A stretch of 64,000 nucleotides of DNA from Ignavibacteria bacterium (lineage in GTDB: Bacteria; Bacteroidota; Ignavibacteria; Tepidaquicellales; Tepidaquicellaceae), in contig JABAQZ010000013.1 of assembly GCA_019187405.1 (NCBI GenBank), forward strand, positions 42,109 to 106,108, in the 5' to 3' direction. Every line of letters starts with the position of its first letter. Position 1 is the stretch's first letter. Shown piece after piece: positions 8,223 to 15,341 of the stretch. A model generated the notes under the pieces. It was not told the DNA's origin and ran no database searches. It was given only the letters and a program-made list of their open reading frames with translations. The position numbers were made by a program, and so were the translations under genes.

Positions 8223-10334
8223 TTACTTATTGAATATGTAAGATACATTCAATCCGCAGAAGAAATTTCTTCTCGGACCGGATTCATAAAATTCCTGTCT
8301 GTCGGAATTTATCTGAATAAAAGCAACATATTTTTTATCGAACAGATTATTCAATCCGGCATAGGCAAGGAATCTGAAATCCTTCACCGTAAGATCTGCG
8401 CCGAGCTGAAAGCCCGTTAAAAAGTAATCGCTTGTTTTTAAACTGTCGACATTTTTATCATTTACATACATGCTACCACAATACAAAGAATTCCCTCTAA
8501 TAAAAACCGAATTCAGCGGAGTGAAATTGTACGTATAGCTCAATTCACTTGTGAAATAATTTTCGGGATTTGCAGGTTCAGTATTACCGGAATAATCTAC
8601 ATCGGTAATTTCACCTTTAGCTGAAACACTTCTTGCTGTGTAGCTGTCGTATTTAAAGTTTGAATAAGTATAAGCTGTTTTAAAATCCAGACCTTTTACG
8701 ATTTTCGTATTCAATCCGAACTCAACACCTTTTCTGTCAACGGTTGCCGCATTTCTGTAATATACATCGCCGTCAACGGTAAAAGGAACAATGGCATCAT
8801 CGAGCTTTGTCTGAAACAAAGTAAGCTCAATGAAAGTGTTAGTAAACACATTGCTTTTTTTATTGATAATTTCGCCCTTGTAACCGAGCTCAAAGTTTGT
8901 TGACTTCTGAGGATTGAGATCCGGATTGATCATCTTCAAACCGCCGTCCGATGAGAACGGATAATTATCCAGTTCATTATTTGCCGGAGAATCAAAGCCG
9001 AATCCGAACGAACCATAAATTGACATTCTCGGATTGACTTTAAAATTCAGAGCAAACTTCGGAGTAAACTGATCAAACAGCCTGCTTGTATCTTTGAAGC
9101 TTGCGATAAGATCTTTTGCGTCGGTAATTACTCTGTCATACCTTCCTGTAACTAAAAAATACAACTGATTTTTTATCAGAGGTATCTGATCGAGAAAATA
9201 AAAGCCGACGTTTGAAAGAGTTTCATCGCTGAGAGCTTCAAGGTCATCACCCTTAATACCTCCAATGTTATTAAATTCACTCACGGGACCTGTCTGATAA
9301 TACATGTCGCCGCCAACGGAAAATTCATTCTCTCTGTCGCCGATTTTTGATTTGTTGATAAAGCGGAATGAACTTCCAAGTCCGTAACGAGTAAAGACTC
9401 TGTATGTAGCAGCAGTTCTCTGCAGAGCTTTTATCGTTCCGTAACCCGTGAATTCAATAAAGTTGTTTTTGGTTTTGCCAAAAGAAGTATTGTAAGTAAT
9501 GCCGATTCTGCCTTTGTTACTTATTCTTTTTGCATCCCTGCTCAGGTCTCTCGGATTAGCGGCAAGGTCGTCAGTATTCCATTGTTTCAAATTCAGCGAA
9601 CCCGGAAGTTTTAACATTCCATTCACATAATATCCGTAAATAGATAACTTTGAGTAAGCGCTGATATCATTTTCATAAGCCGTATTGAACCTTGTCTGAT
9701 ATTCGTTGCTGTGTATTCTGTAACCTCTGTAATTCTGATAACTATACGTTGCCATGAATCTTTCATTACCTCCGTTTAATCCGACTTTAATACCATTTTT
9801 TCTGAGGTCATACTCACCGAATTCATTATCCGACATTACAAAAGTTCTGGGAAAATATTTATCGGTCATAAAATTTATCACGCCGCCCGGAGCATTTGTA
9901 TAAAGCGAACTGAGATTTCCTTTTGCAACCTCAATTTTACTGATTGCCGAAAAGTCTATCGCTTCAATTCTTGTCTGACCGTCGGGTTCTGATTCCGGGA
10001 TACCGTCAAGCAAAATTCTGACTCCTCTGATACCGGTATTCGATCTTGTACCAAAGCCCCTGATGGCTACTCTAACGTCGTGATTACCGTACCTCGGCTG
10101 AAGAATAAGTCCCGGAATGTTTGTTAGAACTTCATTCACACCCATTCTTCTGCTCGATTTCCATTCCGACTGTGTTACTCTCTGAACGGAAAAGGGAATA
10201 TCAATGAGCTTTTGCTCGGTTCTGGTTGCGGTAATTATCACTTCATCAGTTTCATAGTCAGTGGTATCGGCTTCATCCTGCGCAAGCAGTCTTCCCGAAA
10301 TCAATATCAGAATTATTAATAATAACTTCTTCAT
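8223..10334 (-). CDS. TonB-dependent outer-membrane receptor
   Basis: The 703-residue protein starts with a signal peptide (LLLIILILISGRLLAQ). A TonB-box-like DEVIITATR follows, then a plug domain (~residues 45-150) with the conserved GVNEVLTNIPG, RVAIRGFGTRS, LLDGIPE and IEVAKGNLSSLYTNAPGG segments. The rest is alternating-aromatic beta-barrel sequence ending in FNK with a penultimate amphipathic strand (NVSYIFN). The plug resembles FecA-type receptors. Substrate cannot be read from sequence. Context (a secreted HMA protein and a GDCCVxC protein divergently upstream) makes a metal or metal-chelate ligand a reasonable guess. No CarboxypepD-like N-terminal domain and no SusD partner are present, arguing against a polysaccharide-utilisation role. 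Confidence 0.9.
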   Translation of the reverse strand: MKKLLLIILILISGRLLAQDEADTTDYETDEVIITATRTEQKLIDIPFSVQRVTQSEWKSSRRMGVNEVLTNIPGLILQPRYGNHDVRVAIRGFGTRSNTGIRGVRILLDGIPESEPDGQTRIEAIDFSAISKIEVAKGNLSSLYTNAPGGVINFMTDKYFPRTFVMSDNEFGEYDLRKNGIKVGLNGGNERFMATYSYQNYRGYRIHSNEYQTRFNTAYENDISAYSKLSIYGYYVNGMLKLPGSLNLKQWNTDDLAANPRDLSRDAKRISNKGRIGITYNTSFGKTKNNFIEFTGYGTIKALQRTAATYRVFTRYGLGSSFRFINKSKIGDRENEFSVGGDMYYQTGPVSEFNNIGGIKGDDLEALSDETLSNVGFYFLDQIPLIKNQLYFLVTGRYDRVITDAKDLIASFKDTSRLFDQFTPKFALNFKVNPRMSIYGSFGFGFDSPANNELDNYPFSSDGGLKMINPDLNPQKSTNFELGYKGEIINKKSNVFTNTFIELTLFQTKLDDAIVPFTVDGDVYYRNAATVDRKGVEFGLNTKIVKGLDFKTAYTYSNFKYDSYTARSVSAKGEITDVDYSGNTEPANPENYFTSELSYTYNFTPLNSVFIRGNSLYCGSMYVNDKNVDSLKTSDYFLTGFQLGADLTVKDFRFLAYAGLNNLFDKKYVAFIQINSDRQEFYESGPRRNFFCGLNVSYIFNK

Positions 10335-10510
10335 TTTGAATCGATTTAAAGTTTAATAATACATGTGCATCATTTGTATTCTGAAAATGTGAATTTAATT
10401 TCCTTTCCGGGCATAACTAACCGATTGCTGTTAAAGCAGCATTAAACCTCCGGTAGCTTATATAATGCCAAAATTTGAAATGACGAAACTCATAAAACTC
10501 TTTAAACTCT

Positions 10511-10897
10511 TTAAATAATCAAATCCAAATTCGGTAAAGGAATTATGAAATTTACATTACAGAAGGAAAGAAGTTTTGGAGGAGGCGATCTGCCTGAATA
10601 AAAAAAAGAAATGAATTTGTTAATGACGATAAAATTAGAAAGGGATATTATTTTTTCACAGGATATCTCGTCAAATATGCCTGTGTCTATAATTGATATT
10701 TCGTGATTGGATTCATTAGTGATTGACAGAAAATTGCCTATTTCATCTTTATCCTTTGCCATTTCTGTGCCGAGATCTTCAAACAAAACGAAATAGAAAA
10801 GAATAAACAGAACAAAAATAAAATTTGCTCTGAAGTCATTATATCTGAATAAAGGAAGATTTTTTATTTTCCTGATATTTCGGATAAAGAGATTCAA
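10511..10897 (-). CDS. Small membrane protein upstream of the TonB receptor, hypothetical
   Basis: A 128-codon frame from a TTG start, 176 bases upstream of the TonB receptor and in the same direction. It has one hydrophobic segment (FIFVLFILFYFVLFEDLG) and then a polar region of low complexity, with RSPPPKLL near the C-terminus. Short single-pass proteins ending in a PPK-type motif are often found just upstream of TonB receptors near metal-binding genes in Bacteroidota (DUF6660-like), but this one lacks the usual Cys/His residues. I do not recognise it firmly. The frame is AT-rich and could be fortuitous. Confidence 0.4.
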   Translation of the reverse strand: MNLFIRNIRKIKNLPLFRYNDFRANFIFVLFILFYFVLFEDLGTEMAKDKDEIGNFLSITNESNHEISIIDTGIFDEISCEKIISLSNFIVINKFISFFYSGRSPPPKLLSFCNVNFIIPLPNLDLII

Positions 10898-11266
10898 GCG
10901 TAATTTTCTAAAGCATTTTAAAATAGAATTTTTTTTAATATTTCACCGGAATCAGGTAAAAAATACGTATTCCAAAACTACCTAATAAATTTTTTCAGCT
11001 ATAAAGTTTTCTTCTTTGCAGTAAAATAAACATTTAAGGCATTAAATAATAATTCAAAAATATTATTTCATAACGATAATTCGGCTGCCTAACAATAGAA
11101 ACAAATTCCTGATTTTGTATGTTATTCAAATCATAAGAATGCGTTAAAGATTGATGTTAATGATAATTTTTAATGCGTTTATTCATCCGGAAACAAAAAG
11201 AGTATTTCAATAAACAAATTGAAATACTAATTTATAAACAGATTAAAATAAATTCACACATAAAAT
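10898..11266. other. Divergent intergenic region, no gene seen
   Basis: This strongly AT-rich 369-base stretch lies between the divergent small membrane ORF and the HMA-domain gene. It should carry both promoters. I see no convincing operator, riboswitch or RNA gene. A 62-codon plus-strand frame (from 11173) only overlaps the start of the HMA gene in another frame and is not called. Confidence 0.6.
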
Positions 11267-11737
11267 ATGTTAAAGTATGTTCTTGCATTAATACTGTTTG
11301 CAAATATTTCATTAAAGCAGGATTTACAGGCGCAGGTTACGGAAGCCGTAATTGGAGTTGACGGATTTACCTGTTCACTCTGCGCAAAGGGAGTTGAAGG
11401 ACAGTTTAAAGCTCTTGATTACGTCAAATCAGTAAAAACCGATCTGAAGAAAACTCAGTTTACATTAATATTCAAAAATAATCCTGAAGTAAAATTTAAA
11501 GAAATCCGTGATGCAGTTACAGACGGCGGATTCAGTCTGAGAGAAATAGACATTACGGCGAAAGGTCAGCTGAAAACAGACGGAAGCTCATTTTTTCTGC
11601 TCGATACGAAAAATTCACCCGAAATAAATCTTAAAGGAGTGAAAGGCGATTTCATTAATGGAGAGAAAGTTTTGGTGAAAGGCAAATTTGATACGCCGGG
11701 TAATACATTAATTGTATCATCGATAGAAAAATTGTAA
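11267..11737 (+). CDS. Secreted heavy-metal-associated (HMA) domain protein
   Basis: The 156-residue protein has a signal peptide (YVLALILFANISLKQDLQAQ). An HMA-like domain follows (~residues 25-95): the metal-binding loop reads GVDGFTCSLCAKGVEG with the paired CxxC cysteines, followed by VKSVKTDLKKTQFTL and the closing FKEIRDAVTDGGF. The last ~55 residues form a small beta-rich segment (GVKGDFINGEKVLVKGKF) that looks OB-like. HMA domains bind Cu(I), Zn(II), Cd(II) or Hg(II). With a signal peptide this is a periplasmic or outer-membrane metal carrier rather than a cytoplasmic chaperone. It lies divergent to the TonB receptor group and converges with the GDCCVxC gene, stops only 4 bases apart. 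Confidence 0.82.
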   Translation: MLKYVLALILFANISLKQDLQAQVTEAVIGVDGFTCSLCAKGVEGQFKALDYVKSVKTDLKKTQFTLIFKNNPEVKFKEIRDAVTDGGFSLREIDITAKGQLKTDGSSFFLLDTKNSPEINLKGVKGDFINGEKVLVKGKFDTPGNTLIVSSIEKL

Positions 11738-11741
11738 AAAA

Positions 11742-11969
11742 TCAGTTCGGATGCTTGCAGCAATTTCCCGCTGTCTGAACAGGCGGGCATTTTACGTTGC
11801 CATAAGAACAGAAAACACAGCAATCACCTTTTAGCGGTTTCATTATTTCAGAGCAGGATTCGCATTTGTAAAAAAACAGACATGAATTTTCGGACATTAT
11901 CTCTTCTTTAACATACCCGCAGCGGGGACATTTGATTTTAGATTTGTAAATTATTTCATCCGGCATCAT
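11742..11969 (-). CDS. GDCCVxC-domain small cysteine-rich protein
   Basis: This 75-residue protein carries nine cysteines outside its C-terminal pair: CPRCGY (zinc-ribbon-like), CESCSE, the signature GDCCVFCSYG, and CPP. A CC pair lies close to the end. The signature matches the GDCCVxC family, in which some members are predicted selenoproteins. Here all positions are ordinary Cys codons. In other genomes the family occurs near mercury/heavy-metal genes. That agrees with the HMA protein ending 4 bases away on the opposite strand. The exact role (metal binding or redox) is not established. The sequence match is strong despite the small size. Confidence 0.85.
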   Translation of the reverse strand: MMPDEIIYKSKIKCPRCGYVKEEIMSENSCLFFYKCESCSEIMKPLKGDCCVFCSYGNVKCPPVQTAGNCCKHPN

Positions 11970-11999
11970 TAATTTTTTAATTAAGATAGAAAACTTAAA

Positions 12000-12449
12000 T
12001 TGAATAATAAAGAATTTTATATTAAAAAAATATCAGCAGATGATACACGACATCTAAGGCAAATTATTCTTCGTCCGCATCAGACTGCGAATGAACTGGT
12101 TTATCCTGGTGATGATGACTCGGATTCTGTTCATTTCGGATTGTATTTTGAAAACAAATTATGCGGCATAGCTTCGGTTTACAGACAATCTCCTGCGGGA
12201 GAAAATTCCACCGCTTCCTGGAGATTAAGAGGAATGGCTACAACTGAAGAAACAAGAGGGATGGGATTCGGGAAAGAGCTTATGAAGGAATGTCTGAATT
12301 TTGTCAGAAGCAAAAACGGAGAGAAGTTTTGGTGCACTGCAAGAACAACTGCGGAAGGATTTTATGAATTGTTCGGCTTAAAAAGACATGGAGACGTATT
12401 TACTCCGGAAGGTCTGGGCGAACATGTCATTATGAGCATCAAATTATAA
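12000..12449 (+). CDS. GNAT family N-acetyltransferase
   Basis: A 149-residue protein from a TTG start. It shows the GNAT acetyl-CoA-binding motif A, RGMATTEETRGMGFGKELM, preceded by the beta-strand LCGIASVYR and followed by FWCTARTTAEGFYELFGLKR, which is the motif-B Y/F-G-F/L pattern. The family transfers an acetyl group from acetyl-CoA to an amine; the substrate is unknown. The short length and lack of extra domains indicate a small-molecule or peptide N-acetyltransferase. It is followed 16 bases later by an alpha/beta hydrolase and then an antiporter, probably in one transcript. Confidence 0.85.
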   Translation: MNNKEFYIKKISADDTRHLRQIILRPHQTANELVYPGDDDSDSVHFGLYFENKLCGIASVYRQSPAGENSTASWRLRGMATTEETRGMGFGKELMKECLNFVRSKNGEKFWCTARTTAEGFYELFGLKRHGDVFTPEGLGEHVIMSIKL

Positions 12450-12465
12450 TTAAACGATATTCAAA

Positions 12466-13332
12466 ATGGATAATATCAAAATAACAAAAAAATCATTTTA
12501 CATTAAAAATTCTCACGGCGACTTAATGGCTGCCGACATTAGATATCCCGATACGGAAAGTAAACTGCCTCTGATAATTTTCTGTCACGGGTTTAAGGGA
12601 TTTAAAGACTGGGGCGGTTTTCCTTATATGGCGGATAAATTAGCTGCTGCTGGAAATTTTGTTTTATCATTTAATTTTTCTTATAACGGTACCGGCGAAA
12701 AGCCGGAAGAGCAAAGCGAATTCACAAGACTTGATTTGTTTGCAAAAAATACATTCTCAAGAGAGCAGGATGATCTGCAGAGTGTGATAGATTATGCCGT
12801 AAATAATAAAGAAGGATTTGGGTTTGACAAAAACAAAATATATCTCATCGGTCATTCCAGAGGCGGAGGTGCAGTAATTTTAAAGGCAGGAGAAGACCGG
12901 CGCATAAAAAAGCTTGTTACTCTTGCTTCGGTAAACAGATTCAACAGATATAATGAATCCATGCTTAAAAAATGGAAGGAAGCGGGATATATCGAATCAT
13001 TGAATACGAGAACAAACCAATTGATGAGAATGGATTATACGCTTGTTGAGGATTTAATTGCCAATCCAGAGAAACTCGACATTCAGCAGGCTGTTTCGGA
13101 GCTGAAAATTCCTTATCTCATAATTCACGGCATGCAGGATTTATCCGTTGATTATTCAGATGCTGAAGATCTTTATGCAAGGAGCAGCAAGGATTTAACG
13201 GAATTATTTTTATTAGAATACACCGGACATACATTTGGAATCGAGCATCCATTTAAAGGGACAACAATAGCATTTGATGAAGTCATTAAGCGTATTGTAG
13301 ATTTTCTTGGTGATAATAATAAAAGCAATTGA
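12466..13332 (+). CDS. Alpha/beta hydrolase (serine esterase/peptidase-like)
   Basis: The 288-residue protein has the alpha/beta-hydrolase layout: an HG oxyanion loop (IIFCHGFKGFKDWGG), nucleophile elbow GHSRGGG (Ser ~residue 132), an acid residue near IIHGMQDLSVDY and a catalytic His in YTGHTFGIEHP. There is no signal peptide, so it is cytoplasmic. It resembles the DUF1749/dienelactone-hydrolase-like and S33-peptidase-like groups; the substrate cannot be assigned. Its TGA stop overlaps the ATG of the following antiporter (TGATG), which indicates translational coupling. Confidence 0.85.
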   Translation: MDNIKITKKSFYIKNSHGDLMAADIRYPDTESKLPLIIFCHGFKGFKDWGGFPYMADKLAAAGNFVLSFNFSYNGTGEKPEEQSEFTRLDLFAKNTFSREQDDLQSVIDYAVNNKEGFGFDKNKIYLIGHSRGGGAVILKAGEDRRIKKLVTLASVNRFNRYNESMLKKWKEAGYIESLNTRTNQLMRMDYTLVEDLIANPEKLDIQQAVSELKIPYLIIHGMQDLSVDYSDAEDLYARSSKDLTELFLLEYTGHTFGIEHPFKGTTIAFDEVIKRIVDFLGDNNKSN

Positions 13333-14876
13333 TGGAATCACTCCTTCATAAAAAATTCCGTCTGATGATTTTTTCATCTGTAATATTCTGCATTATGTTT
13401 TCATCTGCATTTGCATCAGAGAGTTCATCATTTCAAAGGGATACCGGTCAAAATATTCAGTTAATAGAAAATGCAAATCATCAACAGAATGAAGAAGGGA
13501 GTCACGGTGACAGATTTGCTTCTGTATATTTATTTTTCTTTTTAATAATTACCGGCGCAGTAATCGGCAGAAGATTTATTGCCGGGAAATTAAAACAGCC
13601 GGAAGTTTTGGGAGAGCTTATCATCGGCGTCATCATAGGAATTGTGCTGTATCAGCTAAATCATCCTGTCATGACGCTCATAAGACATTATGATGATATA
13701 AATATCATTCAGGAAAAGTACGTTCAGGAAAATCTGACATGGGAAGAGACAATTGAAAAGTATATACCCGAAGATGCGTTCACAGCCGGAGGATACGGAC
13801 AGGAGCTGGAGAAAATACTTCTGGATCCGGGATTTTCGGGATACAGCATGCTTGTAAATGTGTTTTTTATGTTCTCTTCATTTGGTGTGCTTGTATTGCT
13901 TTTTCTTGTTGGACTGGAAACAAGCATCGAGGAAATGTTTGAAGCCGGAAAGACATCAATGCTTGTTGCAATACTTGGAGTAATATTTCCTATGGTGTTT
14001 GGTTATTTAACGTCAATGATTTTAATTCCCGGGAAGAATCCAAATCTGTATTTATTCATCGGTGCAACTCTTTGTGCGACAAGCATAGGGATTACAGCAA
14101 GAGTTTTCAAGGATTTAAGGAAGATTCACGTTCCGGAATCAAAAATTATTTTAGGCGCTGCAGTAATAGATGATGTATTGGGGCTAATAGTTCTTGCGGT
14201 TGTAGCAGGAATAATTGAGAGCGGAGCAATTCAGTTTGATAATATAGCATTAATATTACTGAAGTCGGTATTATTTCTTACGATTACTTTTATAATCGGA
14301 AAAAGATATCTCAGGATTCCCATAAAGCTTGCCGCGATTGCAGAAAAAAAGCACGTGAGTCTGCTTTTTCCCTTTTTGCTCTTGATGCTGCTTGCGTGGT
14401 TAAGCGATTTAATCGGACTTGCAAGTATAGTCGGAGCATTTGCAGCAGGTTTGATAATCAAGGAGGAATTTTTTAGAGAGTTTCATAAAGACAGTACAAA
14501 ATCGGTTAAGAGTCTTATCGAGCCTATTGAAGTAATATTTGCTCCGGTATTTTTTGTAATAATGGGAATGCAGGTAGATTTATCCGCATTCATGAAAACA
14601 GAAATTCTTTTTATAGCATTAGCGCTAACAATAGTTGCAATCATAGGAAAACTTCTCAGCGGAATTTTTGTAAAAGGAATGGACAAAAAAATAATAGGAA
14701 TAGGAATGATACCGCGCGGAGAAGTTGGATTGATATTTGCGGGAATGGGAAAAACAATTGGTATTCTTGACAGTTCATTATTTTCGGCAATCATAATCGT
14801 TATAATACTTACGACATTCGTAACACCACCGGGATTGAAATGGGCATTTGGAAGATATGAAAGAATAAAATCTTAA
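13332..14876 (+). CDS. CPA2-type cation:proton antiporter
   Basis: The frame extends to a TTG at 13329, but the ATG at 13332 overlaps the upstream TGA and is the likelier start (514 residues). A hydrophobic signal-like segment (IFSSVIFCIMFSSAFA) and a Gln/Asn-rich stretch precede about 12 membrane helices with CPA2/KefB-type signatures: LKQPEVLGELIIG, FLVGLETSIEEM, GATLCATSIGITARV and AAVIDDVLGLIVLAVV, where the Asp in IDD is the expected ion-binding residue. A hydrophilic insertion of ~50 residues (~125-175) lies between early helices and is probably periplasmic. The protein ends just after the last helix, without KTN/TrkA domains. Role: Na+ or K+/H+ exchange. Confidence 0.88.
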   Translation: MESLLHKKFRLMIFSSVIFCIMFSSAFASESSSFQRDTGQNIQLIENANHQQNEEGSHGDRFASVYLFFFLIITGAVIGRRFIAGKLKQPEVLGELIIGVIIGIVLYQLNHPVMTLIRHYDDINIIQEKYVQENLTWEETIEKYIPEDAFTAGGYGQELEKILLDPGFSGYSMLVNVFFMFSSFGVLVLLFLVGLETSIEEMFEAGKTSMLVAILGVIFPMVFGYLTSMILIPGKNPNLYLFIGATLCATSIGITARVFKDLRKIHVPESKIILGAAVIDDVLGLIVLAVVAGIIESGAIQFDNIALILLKSVLFLTITFIIGKRYLRIPIKLAAIAEKKHVSLLFPFLLLMLLAWLSDLIGLASIVGAFAAGLIIKEEFFREFHKDSTKSVKSLIEPIEVIFAPVFFVIMGMQVDLSAFMKTEILFIALALTIVAIIGKLLSGIFVKGMDKKIIGIGMIPRGEVGLIFAGMGKTIGILDSSLFSAIIIVIILTTFVTPPGLKWAFGRYERIKS

Positions 14877-15341
14877 TGTTAACCACAGTTCAATTTATTT
14901 ATTACCATCTCACCTATATTATGGACAATTAATTCTATCAATCAATTTCCCTTAAAAACACACTAACAAATCTCTCTTTGCACCTCCAAAATATTTTTTC
15001 ACAAATCAAGAAATTTACCATTTGACGACTTGTTAAAAAAATTATAATTTAACTGTGAAATTGTGATTTAGAAATCAGTTAAGATGAACAGGAGGAAGCC
15101 ATGATGATACGCGAGCCAACGGCAGGCAAATAAACATATTCTAAAAAACACACTGAAACATGTTTATCTGCACCGGCCGCATTTGAATGTTTTCAAGAGG
15201 AGAAAAAATATTTTATACTTGCCGGTTAACCGGCAGCATAAAATGATAGATGTAAAATAGTATTAAAAAATCAATGGCCGGGGATTCCGCAGTTTGGGAA
15301 TTCAATAAATAAATTTTTTTTGTAATTAAATTTATAAGGTC
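14877..15341. other. Long leader region with microORF, inverted repeat and palindrome
   Basis: This 465-base gap precedes the T9SS gene at 15342. At 15101-15133 a strong AGGAGG site drives a ten-codon frame (MMIREPTAGK, then TAA). An inverted repeat ATAAACAT (15130-15137) and ATGTTTAT (15160-15167) can form a stem extended by GCA/TGC. At 15220-15235 there is a perfect 16-base palindrome, TGCCGGTTAACCGGCA. The sequence between 15080 and 15300 is noticeably less AT-rich than its surroundings. It may be a structured leader, but I could not match it to a riboswitch class. Confidence 0.5.
15220..15235. promoter_or_regulatory. Perfect 16-bp palindrome, possible operator
   Basis: TGCCGGTTAACCGGCA is a perfect dyad located 107 bases upstream of the secreted-protein start at 15342. 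No T-run follows it, so it is not a typical terminator. It could be a binding site for a dimeric repressor or part of a leader RNA stem. Confidence 0.4.

Noticed and set aside
10335..10510. Leader of the TonB receptor as a cobalamin or TPP riboswitch
   Set aside because: I looked for the conserved boxes on the minus strand and did not find them; the region is short and AT-rich.
11173..11361. 62-codon plus-strand frame
   Set aside because: It overlaps the start of the HMA gene in another frame and has no recognisable feature.
15060..15300. Known riboswitch class (c-di-GMP, THF, ydaO)
   Set aside because: The conserved cores are absent; only generic stems and a palindrome are visible, so it is reported as unidentified structure.
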